From assembly GCA_031425525.1 (NCBI GenBank), contig JANPJM010000059.1:62001-126000 (forward strand): 64,000 nucleotides of DNA, given 5' to 3'. The notes beneath the pieces are model-generated. The model was given only the letters and a program-made list of their open reading frames with translations, searched no databases and was not told where the DNA came from. This document shows, one piece after another, positions 39,501 through 47,704 of this stretch. This stretch comes from JANNMJ01 sp031425525 (GTDB lineage: Bacteria; Bacteroidota; Bacteroidia; Cytophagales; Hymenobacteraceae). The first letter of the stretch is position 1; the number at the start of each line of letters is the position of its first letter. The position numbers and the translations under genes were made by a program.

Positions 39501-42397
39501 TCGCGCCGCTGCCCTACGCGCCGTACCCAGAGCCCACCACGCCCGGCCCGCCGGACTGGTACCTTGTGATGCAGGGCGTGCCGATTGGGTTTGCGTTCCA
39601 GTTCTTCGGCCGCCCCTGCACCACGCTCAATATCAGTTCCAGCGCCAATATTCAGTTTTCGAGTGTCGATCCTGCCGGCGATTATTACGCGCCCATCCCG
39701 TTTGCGGCGGCGCCGCAAAACTTCATCGCGCTGGCGTGGCGAGCCTGGAACCCGCGCGGCAACGGCCATGTGACGTACGGCACGGTGGGTACCGCTCCCA
39801 ACCGACGGCTGGTGGTAAGCTACTTCGAGGTGCCGTACATCATGGATGTCACGCACAAGTTCAGCGGCCAGATAGTCCTCCACGAGACCACCAACTACAT
39901 CGACCTGATTTATACCTCCACCGGGCGGGTGGCGTATATGTCGGCCGGGGCCGAAAACCTTTCCGGCACCATCGGGGTGTCGCTGCCGGGTAAAAACACC
40001 GCCGTTATGTGGCAGGCCGAACGCGAGGCGTGGCGCCTGACCCCCGCTTCGGTGCCGTCGCCGGTGACCTATACCTGGAGCCCTGGTACCACGTTGGGTA
40101 CCAATGCCGACGCCCAACTTATTGCGCCGACCACCGCCACGGCTTACACCGTCACCGTTCGCGATGGCGGCTGCGTGCGCACCGCTACCCTCACGGTGGC
40201 ACCCGCGCCCGCGCCGTTGGCAGCGGCCCCAGCAGTAGCCCGTTGCGGCCCCGGCCCCGTGACGTTGCGGGCCACCGGCGCTCCCACGGGTGGCACCTAC
40301 GCGTGGTACGCTGAGCCCGCAGGCGGTACGCCGATTGCGGGCGCTACCGGCGCCGCGTTCACCACGCCGTCGCTGGCAGCTACCACTACCTACTACGTCG
40401 CCGCCGTGGGCGCCGGCGGGTGCGCCGGCCCGGTGCGGATAGCGCGTACAGCGATCATCGTGGATGGGGCGCCGCCGGTGCCGGTGCTCACCGCTATGCC
40501 CGCCACGGTGGCGCTCGGCCAAGCGGTGCAGTTGGCGGTGGCGGCCCCGCCGCCCGGCGTAACCTACCGCTGGACCGGGCCGGGTCTGCCGCCCGGCGGC
40601 GCGGTGGGCGCGCGGGTGTCGGCTCAGCCGGTGGCGGCCGGGGCGGCAGTGTACACGGTGGTTGCCACGGCCCAGGCAGGGTGCGGCGCGGCGGCCTCGG
40701 TCAGCCTGACGGTACCCGTGACGGCCGCGCCCACTACGCCCACGCTCCTGAGTTTCAGCCCTACCAGTGGCCCGGTAGGGCTGGTAGTGGAACTGACCGG
40801 CCTGGCCCTCACCGGTACTACGGCGGTGCGGTTTGCGGGGCCGGCTGGTGGGGTTTCGGCCTCGATTCTGCCTGGCCGCACCGCCACCCGGCTGCGGGTG
40901 CGGGTGCCGGTGGGCGCGCTACCCGGCCCGCTCACGCTGCTGACGGCGGCGGGCGCGGGGGCGCCTGGCGAGCGGTTTTGCGTGGAACTGGTGCCTACGA
41001 CCGGTCCCGGCGCCCGGTGCGGCCCCGGCCCGGTGGTACTCACGGCGGGCGGGGCACCGGCGGGGGCGTTTTACCGCTGGTATGCGCAGCCGGTAGGCGG
41101 CGTACCGCTCGCGACGACGGCCAGCGCTGCCTTCTCAACTCCCTCCATCAGCACCACGCAGCAGTTTTTTGTGTCGATTGTGGTCGGTACGGGTGCGGCG
41201 GCGTGCGAGGGACTGCGCACGGCCGCCCGCGCCCAAATCCAATACGTGCCGCGCCCGACTATCGGCGCCAACGAGCCGCTGACCTTCTGCCGGGGGCGCT
41301 CGATCCGGCTCTACTCCGGCGGCTCCACGGAGGCGGTCTGGAACACGGGCGAGCGGGGTTTTTCGATCATCGTCGATTCCTCCGGTACCTATTGGTACAC
41401 GGGCACCATCTACGATTCGTGCCCCGTGCGCTCCGACTCGGCGGTGGTCGTGGTGACCGATCCGCCCGTGGCTGCGTTTCGGTACGACACCACCGTGTAC
41501 TGCCAGCAAGCCGCCATTCTGCGCCCGACGCTGACGGGCACACTCGGCGGGAAGTTCCGGGTCAGTCCGGCGGGGTTGGCCGTCGATTCGCTGACTGGGG
41601 CCGTGGCGTTGGCGGCTTCCGCGCCGGGCGTGTATCAAATCACGTACACTGTGCGCACGGCGTGCCCCGATACCGCCCGTGCTACCGTGCCCTTCCGGCT
41701 GCTGGCGGCGCCGGTCGTCGGCCTCACGGCGAGCGGCCCCACCACTTTTTGCCTCGGCGATTCGGTGGTACTCACGGCCAGCGGCGGCGGGCCGTATCAA
41801 TGGAGTACCGGCGCCACGTCGGCCAGCATCATCGTCCGCACGAGCGGGGCATACTATGTCGCCGCGCGCCGCGCGGGCTGCACCGCCACTACGGCGCCGC
41901 TGACGGTGGTAGCGCGGGCGCTGCCGCCCGTGCCGCTCATTACACAGGCACCGGCGCCGGGCGGTACCCTGCTGACCAGCAGCGCCCCTAGCGGTAATCA
42001 GTGGCTGTTGAGCGGCGCGCCCATCGGGGGCGCCGCCAGCCCCACGCTCCTCGTCACGGCCCCCGGTCTGAGCGGGCCGTACGCGGTGGTCGTCACCGAT
42101 TCGGCGGGGTGCGTGTCGGCGCCGTCGGTGGGTTTACTGGTGATGCCTTTGGGGGTAGGAGCAGAGCCGGGCGGCCCGGCAGCCCTTCAGCTTCGGCCCA
42201 ACCCCGCGCGCGGCCAAGTGTTGCTGACCGGCGCCGTGCCCCAGGCCGAGGTCGTTCTCTACGACGCCATCGGGCGGCGCCTGATGATGCAGCGAACGAC
42301 GGCTGATGGTTACGCCACGCTGGCGCTGACGGGGTTGGCGCCGGGCGTGTACGTGGTGCGGGTAGGTGCGGCCGTACGGCGGTTGGTGGTGGAGTAG
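36521..42397 (+). CDS. giant secreted M4 metallopeptidase with IPT/TIG and Ig-like domains, T9SS cargo (A)
   Basis: A 1958-aa protein. Signal peptide (LLLLLPLVAVAQ); FTP/PepSY-type propeptide (about residues 50-270); M4 catalytic domain with VVGHEVGHGV (zinc ligands, about residue 429) and LNEGLSDIWG. Then four IPT/TIG domains, a beta-rich domain (VMQGVPIGFAFQFFGRPC), Ig-like domains (RCGPGPVTLRATGA), a fifth IPT/TIG, and a C-terminal T9SS domain (LRLRPNP-type, ending AAVRRLVVE). It should be secreted as a zymogen and degrade extracellular protein. The start at 36521 is preferred over 36467, giving a clean signal peptide. Paralogous to the next gene. Confidence 0.88.
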   Translation: MLLNLSVSRRAERGQLCLLGRPFALLSGVLLLLLPLVAVAQPAPGAATSGRPFVVRVPAGSAAALAAARPAPRVEQVRAAARAVAGLAPADELVALRTETDPTGNEHAWFQQVARGVPVEHGRLTAHYRAGLLTSLSGELKTPTAPSTTPNLPAADARQRALAAVGARRYQWQDPTEEQQLRRQTHNPAATWLPAGELVWVEDFLGTAPGSARPVVLAWRFEVVATEPLVHERVYVDAHTGRVVLRDALLRDVHSAAPTAQPGAGPAPSVPPRHRPSREAAPTAPAATGTFATRYSGTRVGETEAINGRFRLRDSSRGAAIVTLNTRRSTVRSTAVDFLDTDNNWTAAEYDNAAKDNSALDIHWGTQRTYDYFRQRHNRRSFDGADARLESYVHYGVNLDNAFWDGWRMVYGDGGSRYASLTAVDVVGHEVGHGVCQYTAGLIHYDQPAALNEGLSDIWGACVEQFTDSTKDIWSTGGEIDLNNPDGLRSLRNPKLTFCPDTYRGQYYTVHRFAEPHMNSTILSHWFYLVSQGGTGTNDLGRTYAVAGIGIRRAAQIVYHLETAYLTPTSTYPDAWRGSVAAVADLYGENSPEALAVARAWYAVGLGDELPVLASVQPAQGPVGAWLLLEGTGLAQTRAITFGGATDALEFAVLDSGRVRVRVPVGALTGRISLTTPLGTALSPAEFMVTSQGAAPVVSGFAPVAGQRVGGTVTVDGRNLTGATAVRFGGVAAVVFSVQSATRLTAVVPPTAVTGELEIETPGGRATAPAVCRVVPVLTAFSPTSGPPGTHLTLTGTGLTGASGGTVADSAARLLPGGTATTASVVAPVGITDGLVRLTTAGGIATAPGRFTLTAAVAPDLTGFSPASGGPNVLVTLTGRGLISATGVEFSGAPGGAAGTRWVRAGQFLVESDTVITVVVPLLVATGPLRVTTPAGTDTTALAFRVTAAVCRLAVALDGGAGPGVPVCAVPGTPVRLRAVVAPGTPLLAPTYTVAPLPYAPYPEPTTPGPPDWYLVMQGVPIGFAFQFFGRPCTTLNISSSANIQFSSVDPAGDYYAPIPFAAAPQNFIALAWRAWNPRGNGHVTYGTVGTAPNRRLVVSYFEVPYIMDVTHKFSGQIVLHETTNYIDLIYTSTGRVAYMSAGAENLSGTIGVSLPGKNTAVMWQAEREAWRLTPASVPSPVTYTWSPGTTLGTNADAQLIAPTTATAYTVTVRDGGCVRTATLTVAPAPAPLAAAPAVARCGPGPVTLRATGAPTGGTYAWYAEPAGGTPIAGATGAAFTTPSLAATTTYYVAAVGAGGCAGPVRIARTAIIVDGAPPVPVLTAMPATVALGQAVQLAVAAPPPGVTYRWTGPGLPPGGAVGARVSAQPVAAGAAVYTVVATAQAGCGAAASVSLTVPVTAAPTTPTLLSFSPTSGPVGLVVELTGLALTGTTAVRFAGPAGGVSASILPGRTATRLRVRVPVGALPGPLTLLTAAGAGAPGERFCVELVPTTGPGARCGPGPVVLTAGGAPAGAFYRWYAQPVGGVPLATTASAAFSTPSISTTQQFFVSIVVGTGAAACEGLRTAARAQIQYVPRPTIGANEPLTFCRGRSIRLYSGGSTEAVWNTGERGFSIIVDSSGTYWYTGTIYDSCPVRSDSAVVVVTDPPVAAFRYDTTVYCQQAAILRPTLTGTLGGKFRVSPAGLAVDSLTGAVALAASAPGVYQITYTVRTACPDTARATVPFRLLAAPVVGLTASGPTTFCLGDSVVLTASGGGPYQWSTGATSASIIVRTSGAYYVAARRAGCTATTAPLTVVARALPPVPLITQAPAPGGTLLTSSAPSGNQWLLSGAPIGGAASPTLLVTAPGLSGPYAVVVTDSAGCVSAPSVGLLVMPLGVGAEPGGPAALQLRPNPARGQVLLTGAVPQAEVVLYDAIGRRLMMQRTTADGYATLALTGLAPGVYVVRVGAAVRRLVVE

Positions 42398-42560
42398 GGG
42401 TTAGTGTTTAGGGGTTAGTGTTTAGGGTTTAGGTGACGGTGCCGGGGGACGTAGAACGGCGTCTACGGCACCGTCCCGGTGCCACCGTGCGGATCACTGC
42501 GGCCGTTCGCGGCGGCACCGGGACGGTGCCGCAGACGTAAGACGGTGCCGCCCATGGTGC
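42397..42560. repeat. 14-bp tandem repeat and GGCACCGGGACGGTGCC repeat block
   Basis: GGGGTTAGTGTTTA occurs twice head to tail at 42397-42424. GACGGTGCCG...CGGCACCGTC and GGCACCGGGACGGTGCC segments follow (about 42434-42535) as inverted and direct copies, sharing a core with the blocks at 6.8 and 21.5 kb. The gap 42398-42769 has no gene. Confidence 0.7.
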
Positions 42561-42769
42561 GGCGTCGGCTCGTCTGACGCGCCGCGTCACGAGGTCATTC
42601 GTTTGGAAATTGATGGCAATGCCTAGTGAAAACCAGCCCCCAGGCAGCCATTCGATTACCCGGCCCGTCTTTGCCCTGACCCTGAACGGAAAAGTCTTCC
42701 GACCTTAGCATCAGGGTGGCGCCGGTAGTCCCGCTTGCCCGTTTTTCCCTACTTAATACCCTCTCGTTG

Positions 42770-45700
42770 ATGCATTTTTCCCTCCTCGTGCGCGGGGTCG
42801 CTGCGGCGGCATTGCTGGCGGTTTCCGCGCTGGCAACGCCGCTGGCGGCCCAACCTACGGCGGGCCGCGTAGGCCGGTCGAGCGCCTTTCAGCTCCGGCC
42901 GGTGGTGGCGCCCGCCAACGCCCGGCCTACCCTTGCCGATGCCCCGGCCGCCGTCCGGCGCACCCTCGGCCTACGCGCCGTCGATGAACTGCGCGTGCTG
43001 CGTACCGAAACCGATGAACTCGGGGGCGCGCACATTCGGTATCAGCAATATTTTCACGGGGTGAAGGTGGAACACGCCGTACTCACGGCGCACGCGCGCG
43101 GCGGGGCGCTGCAAACGGTCAGCGGGGAAGTGTATCTGCCGGCGGCGGCCCTGAACGCGCAGCCCGTGCTAATCGCCGACCGCGCCCTCGAACGGGCGCT
43201 GGCGGCCGTGGGAGCCAAAAAATATATGTGGGAAGATGCCCGCGAGGAAGCCGGTTTGCGCGCCCGCAACCACGATGCTCGCGCCACCTACCGGCCCACC
43301 GGCGAGCTGGTGTTCGTGACGCCGGCCGGCGCGCGTACCGCTTCCGGCCCGGCGCCGGTGGTGCTGGCCTGGAAATTCAACGTCTACGCCAAAGCGCCCA
43401 TCAGCCGCGAGCTGCTGTACGTCGATGCCCGCACCGGCGCGGTGGTGCTGCGCGATGCCATCATCAAGCACGTAAATGCGCCGGGCACGTTTGCCACGCG
43501 CTATTCGGGCTCGAAAATCAGTAACTCCGATGCGTTCGGGGGCGGGTTCCGGCTGCGCGAAACCACGCGCGGCAAGGGCGTCACCACGCTCAACTGCCAG
43601 ACCGGAACGGTGTTCGCCGATGCCGTCGATTTCATCGACAACGACAACAACTGGACGGCTGCCGAATACGACAACTCGACCAAAGACAACGCCGCGCTCG
43701 ATGCGCACCTCGGCGCGCAGGCCACGCAGGATTATTGGGTGAGCCAGCACAACCGCGATTCCTTCGACGACCGCGGCGCCGTGCTGTTGAGCTTCGTGCA
43801 TTTCGATATGGGGATGGAAAACGCCTTCTGGGACGGCACCGAAATGGTGTACGGCGACGGCGGCTCGCGCTTCGATGCCCTGACGTGCGTCGATGTCTGC
43901 GCGCACGAAGTCGGCCACGCCGTCTGCGAAACCACCGCCAATCTGGTGTATCGAGACGAGTCGGGCGCCATCAACGAAAGCCTGTCCGATATCTGGGGCG
44001 CGTGCGTCGAAAACCACTTCGACCCTACCAAGGATCACTGGCTCATCGGCGAAGACATCGACCGCATCGAACCGTGCCTCCGTTCGATGATCGACCCCAA
44101 CGACCAAGATCAGCCCGACACCTACCAGGGCGTTATGTGGGATCCGGCGCAGGAAGTGCACACTAATTCCGGCGTGATGAACTTTTGGTTCTACCTGCTG
44201 ACCGATGGCGGCACGGGCACCAACGATAACGGCACGCCGTACCTCGTGTCGGGCATCAACATCACAAAGGCCGCCCGCATTACGTACCGCGCCGAGCGGC
44301 TGTACATGACGCCCAATACCGACTACGCCGACGCCGTGCGCTGCACAATGCAAGCCGCCATCGATCTCTATGGCTATTCTTCGCCGGAAGCCACCGCAGT
44401 TGGGCAGGCGTGGCGCGCCGTGGGCCTCAGCAACGATGCGCCGCCCACGCTGCTCACCATGACGCCCACCAGCGGCCCCATCGGTACGAGCGTGATCCTC
44501 ACCGGCACCAATCTGCGCACCGCCTACCGTGTGACCTTCAACGGCGTGCCCGTGACGGTGGCGTTCCTGGCTTCGGATACGCAACTGACGGTGGAAGTGC
44601 CGCCCGGCGCCACCACCGGCCGCGTGGCCGTCACCACCGCCAACGGCACGGCCACTACCACCGGCAACTTCACCGTAACCGGCACCGGCACGGCGCCCGT
44701 TGTTCTCAGCTACACGCCCGCCATCGGGGCACCGCAGGGGGGCGCCGTCACCATCACGGGCACGGGCTTTACCGGCGCTACCGCCGTGACCTTCAACGGC
44801 GTGACGGCGACCTATACCGTGGTATCGGCGACCCAGATCACCACCATCGTGCCCGCCACGGCCACCACCGGCCCGCTGCGGGTAACGACGCCCGGCGGTA
44901 CCGCCACCGCCCCCACGCCGTTCCAGGTACTGCCGGCCATCGTGTCGTTCGCGCCTACCAGCGGGCCGGTCGGCACCAACGTCATTATCACGGGCACGAG
45001 CCTGACGGGTGCGTTGCACGTCAAGTTCAACGGCGTGTACGCCACAAGTTTCTCGACTTTGTCGCCGACGCGGGTGCGGGCGACGGTGCCCGTGGGCGCC
45101 ACTACCGGCCCGATCACGATCCGTACGCCTTCGGGCCTCGCGACCAGCGCCACGCCGTTCGTGGTGACGCGCACGCTTGCCATCACCAGTTTCAGCCCGC
45201 CGAGCGGACCGGCGCTGACTACCATCGTCACGGTGTACGGGCTGGGGTTCACGGGGGCTACGGTGGTGAAATTCAACAACACGCCCGCGACCGTTTTTAG
45301 CGTGCAATCGGATCAGGAGATATGGGCCACGGTGCCCGCCGGTGCCACCACCGGCCCTATTTCGGTCACGTCGCCGTTGGGCACGGCCGCAAGTGCCAAC
45401 TCGTTCAACGTGCTGATTCCGGGCGCGCCGCGCATCGATTCGTTTACGCCCGTACTGGGGCCGGTGGGCACTACGGTCGTCATCAACGGCCTCGACTTCA
45501 TCGGTACCACGGCCGTGCGCTTCAACGGTACGCTGGCGGCCATCAACTCGGTGACGGCTTCGCGCATTGTTACATCGGTGCCGGTAGGCGCCACCACGGG
45601 CCAAATCAGTGTCACGAGCCCGCTCGGTACGGGCGTTAGCTCGGTGCCGTTCCGGGTGGTGGTGCCGCCCGCCAACGACCGCTGCGGTACCCCCGGCGTG

Positions 45701-47518
45701 CCGGTGCTGACGTGCGGTAGCGTGGTGACGGGCACCAATCTCGGCGCCACCACCCTCGGCGACCCCACCAACGGCTGCGGTACCACCATCGACGGCCCTG
45801 GCGTTTTCTATAGTTTCGTGGGCACGGGGCAAGTCGTGACGCTGGAAACCTGCGGCGGCATCACCAACTACGATTCCAAGATTCACGTTTTTTCGGGTAC
45901 CTGCGCCGCGCTGGTTTGCGTGGACGGCAACGACGACGATTGCGCCCGCAACTCGCGCGTGGTTTTCGCGAGCGTGGCCGGGCGCGCCTACACCGTGATG
46001 GTCAGCGGCTGGAACGGCGAAGCCGGTGATTTCACCCTGAGCCTGTTTTGCGGCGGTACCCTGCCGATGGCCGTTACGGGGTTCAGCCCGGCGCGCGGGC
46101 CGGTGGGCACGCTGGTCCGCATTCGCGGCGAACAGCTTACGGGTATTACGGCCGTGACCTTCAATGGCGTGCCGGCGCCGGGTTTCGTGGTGGTTTCGGA
46201 TACGGTCTTGACGGCTACGGTGCCGCCGGCCGCCTCTACCGGCCCCATTCAGGTAACGAAAGGAACCGCTACCGCTTTCAGTCAAGCCGCTTTTGTGGTG
46301 GAAGTGCCGACACCCGCCATCACCAGCTTTGCGCCGATGGCGGGGCCGGTCGGCACCATCGTCACGGTTACGGGCACTGGCCTGAACGGTGTGGCGGGAG
46401 TGCGGTTCGGGAACGTCCCGGCAACGGGCTACACCGTCAATCCGACGGGCACGCAACTCGTGGCTACGGTGCCGTCGGGTTCCGGCTACGCGCCGATGCG
46501 GCTGATTTCGGCGGCTGGGGGCGCGCCCATCTTCTCGACGGCCTCCTTCTGTACGCAATACACGGCGGTGGCTACCGGCGCCAGCCGGTGCGGTACGGGC
46601 ACCGTGCAGTTGGTGGCTACCGTTACCGGCGCCCCCGCTACCACCACCTACGCCTGGTACACCGCCCCGAACGCCGGTACGGCATTGGCCGGCGGCACCA
46701 CGGGCACCTTCACTACGCCGAGCCTTACGACCAACACTACCTATTACGTGGCGGCGCGTACGGCCACCGGTTGCGAAGGCAGTCGGATACCCGTAACGGC
46801 CACCATTTCGGCCGCGCCCACGGTGGGGGTGGCAGCCGGCGGCCCGCTCAGTTTCTGCGCGGGCGGTAGCGTGACACTCACGGCGAGCGGCGCGACCGCC
46901 TACCAGTGGAGTACCGGCGCCACCACGCCGAGCATCACCGTAACTACCGGCGGCACCTACAGCGTGACCGGCCGCACCGGCATCGGCCCGACGGCCTGTA
47001 CATCGGCCCCGATTAGCCGCGCCGTGGTGGTGACGGCCCTGCCCGCAACACCTACCGTGACGGCCGCGCCGCAGCCGAGTGGCTTGGTGATTCTCACCAG
47101 TTCGGCAGCCACCGGCAACCAGTGGTACCGCAACGGCGCGCTTATTCCCGGCGCCACGGCGGTGACGCTGACCGTTTCGGCGGCGGCGCAAAACGGCACC
47201 TACACGGTGCGCACCACGGGTACGGGCGGCTGCTTGTCGGCCGCATCGGTGGGGCGCGTCGTCACCATTACGGGCACCGCCGCCGATGTGGCCGCCGTGC
47301 CTGCGATGGCCCTTGCGCCCAACCCAGCCCACGGCTCGGTGGCCCTGACCGGCGCCGCGCCGCGCGCCGAACTGACGGTTTTCGATGCGACCGGCCGCCG
47401 GTTGCGCACCACGACGGCCGATGCCGATGGCGCCGCCACCCTCGACCTGACGGGCCTGGCTGCCGGGGTGTACACCGTGCGGACGGGTGCCGCCGTGCGC
47501 CGCCTGGTGGTAGAGTAG
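42770..47518 (+). CDS. giant secreted M4 metallopeptidase with seven IPT/TIG domains, T9SS cargo (B)
   Basis: A 1582-aa paralogue of the preceding gene. Signal peptide (GVAAAALLAVSALATPLAAQ), FTP-type propeptide, M4 domain with VCAHEVGHAV (about residue 380) and INESLSDIWG. Five IPT/TIG domains (signature SFSPPSGP, NFNGV), a prepeptidase-like domain with paired Cys (DRCGTPGVPVLTCGS, VCVDGNDDDC), two more IPT/TIG domains, Ig-like repeats and a T9SS domain (LAPNPAHGSVALTG, ending AAVRRLVVE). Start at 42770 chosen for a clean signal peptide over 42716. Likely an extracellular protease or adhesin-protease. Transcribed from its own promoter or with its neighbour. Confidence 0.88.
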   Translation: MHFSLLVRGVAAAALLAVSALATPLAAQPTAGRVGRSSAFQLRPVVAPANARPTLADAPAAVRRTLGLRAVDELRVLRTETDELGGAHIRYQQYFHGVKVEHAVLTAHARGGALQTVSGEVYLPAAALNAQPVLIADRALERALAAVGAKKYMWEDAREEAGLRARNHDARATYRPTGELVFVTPAGARTASGPAPVVLAWKFNVYAKAPISRELLYVDARTGAVVLRDAIIKHVNAPGTFATRYSGSKISNSDAFGGGFRLRETTRGKGVTTLNCQTGTVFADAVDFIDNDNNWTAAEYDNSTKDNAALDAHLGAQATQDYWVSQHNRDSFDDRGAVLLSFVHFDMGMENAFWDGTEMVYGDGGSRFDALTCVDVCAHEVGHAVCETTANLVYRDESGAINESLSDIWGACVENHFDPTKDHWLIGEDIDRIEPCLRSMIDPNDQDQPDTYQGVMWDPAQEVHTNSGVMNFWFYLLTDGGTGTNDNGTPYLVSGINITKAARITYRAERLYMTPNTDYADAVRCTMQAAIDLYGYSSPEATAVGQAWRAVGLSNDAPPTLLTMTPTSGPIGTSVILTGTNLRTAYRVTFNGVPVTVAFLASDTQLTVEVPPGATTGRVAVTTANGTATTTGNFTVTGTGTAPVVLSYTPAIGAPQGGAVTITGTGFTGATAVTFNGVTATYTVVSATQITTIVPATATTGPLRVTTPGGTATAPTPFQVLPAIVSFAPTSGPVGTNVIITGTSLTGALHVKFNGVYATSFSTLSPTRVRATVPVGATTGPITIRTPSGLATSATPFVVTRTLAITSFSPPSGPALTTIVTVYGLGFTGATVVKFNNTPATVFSVQSDQEIWATVPAGATTGPISVTSPLGTAASANSFNVLIPGAPRIDSFTPVLGPVGTTVVINGLDFIGTTAVRFNGTLAAINSVTASRIVTSVPVGATTGQISVTSPLGTGVSSVPFRVVVPPANDRCGTPGVPVLTCGSVVTGTNLGATTLGDPTNGCGTTIDGPGVFYSFVGTGQVVTLETCGGITNYDSKIHVFSGTCAALVCVDGNDDDCARNSRVVFASVAGRAYTVMVSGWNGEAGDFTLSLFCGGTLPMAVTGFSPARGPVGTLVRIRGEQLTGITAVTFNGVPAPGFVVVSDTVLTATVPPAASTGPIQVTKGTATAFSQAAFVVEVPTPAITSFAPMAGPVGTIVTVTGTGLNGVAGVRFGNVPATGYTVNPTGTQLVATVPSGSGYAPMRLISAAGGAPIFSTASFCTQYTAVATGASRCGTGTVQLVATVTGAPATTTYAWYTAPNAGTALAGGTTGTFTTPSLTTNTTYYVAARTATGCEGSRIPVTATISAAPTVGVAAGGPLSFCAGGSVTLTASGATAYQWSTGATTPSITVTTGGTYSVTGRTGIGPTACTSAPISRAVVVTALPATPTVTAAPQPSGLVILTSSAATGNQWYRNGALIPGATAVTLTVSAAAQNGTYTVRTTGTGGCLSAASVGRVVTITGTAADVAAVPAMALAPNPAHGSVALTGAAPRAELTVFDATGRRLRTTTADADGAATLDLTGLAAGVYTVRTGAAVRRLVVE

Positions 47519-47613
47519 GGGGTACGCTTCGGCGGCCTGAAATTGCTTTCGCCCCCGTCCGGCTCTGTGCCGGGCGGGGGCGAAAGGCGTTTTGGGAGGA
47601 GTGCGAAGTGCCG

Positions 47614-47699
47614 ACGTGGGGTGGAGCGCGGCTCCGCCTCTCGCGTTTTGCGGGGGCGGCGGGCGGCGGGCGGCGGCGGAGCCGCGCTCCACCCCACGT
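47614..47699. repeat. mini-element with 25-bp perfect terminal inverted repeats (copy 1)
   Basis: Arms 47614-47638 and 47675-47699 are exactly complementary (ACGTGGGGTGGAGCGCGGCT and onward). It lies between the protease gene and the convergent acyltransferase gene. A diverged copy is at 49664-49736. Confidence 0.8.
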
Positions 47700-47704
47700 T
47701 TTAT

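Noticed and set aside
43169..47692. A 1507-codon open frame on the minus strand across the second protease gene
   Set aside because: It is the complement of a GC-rich plus-strand gene with clear domains; the frame lacks any recognisable domain and is rich in Arg/Gly/His, as shadow frames are.
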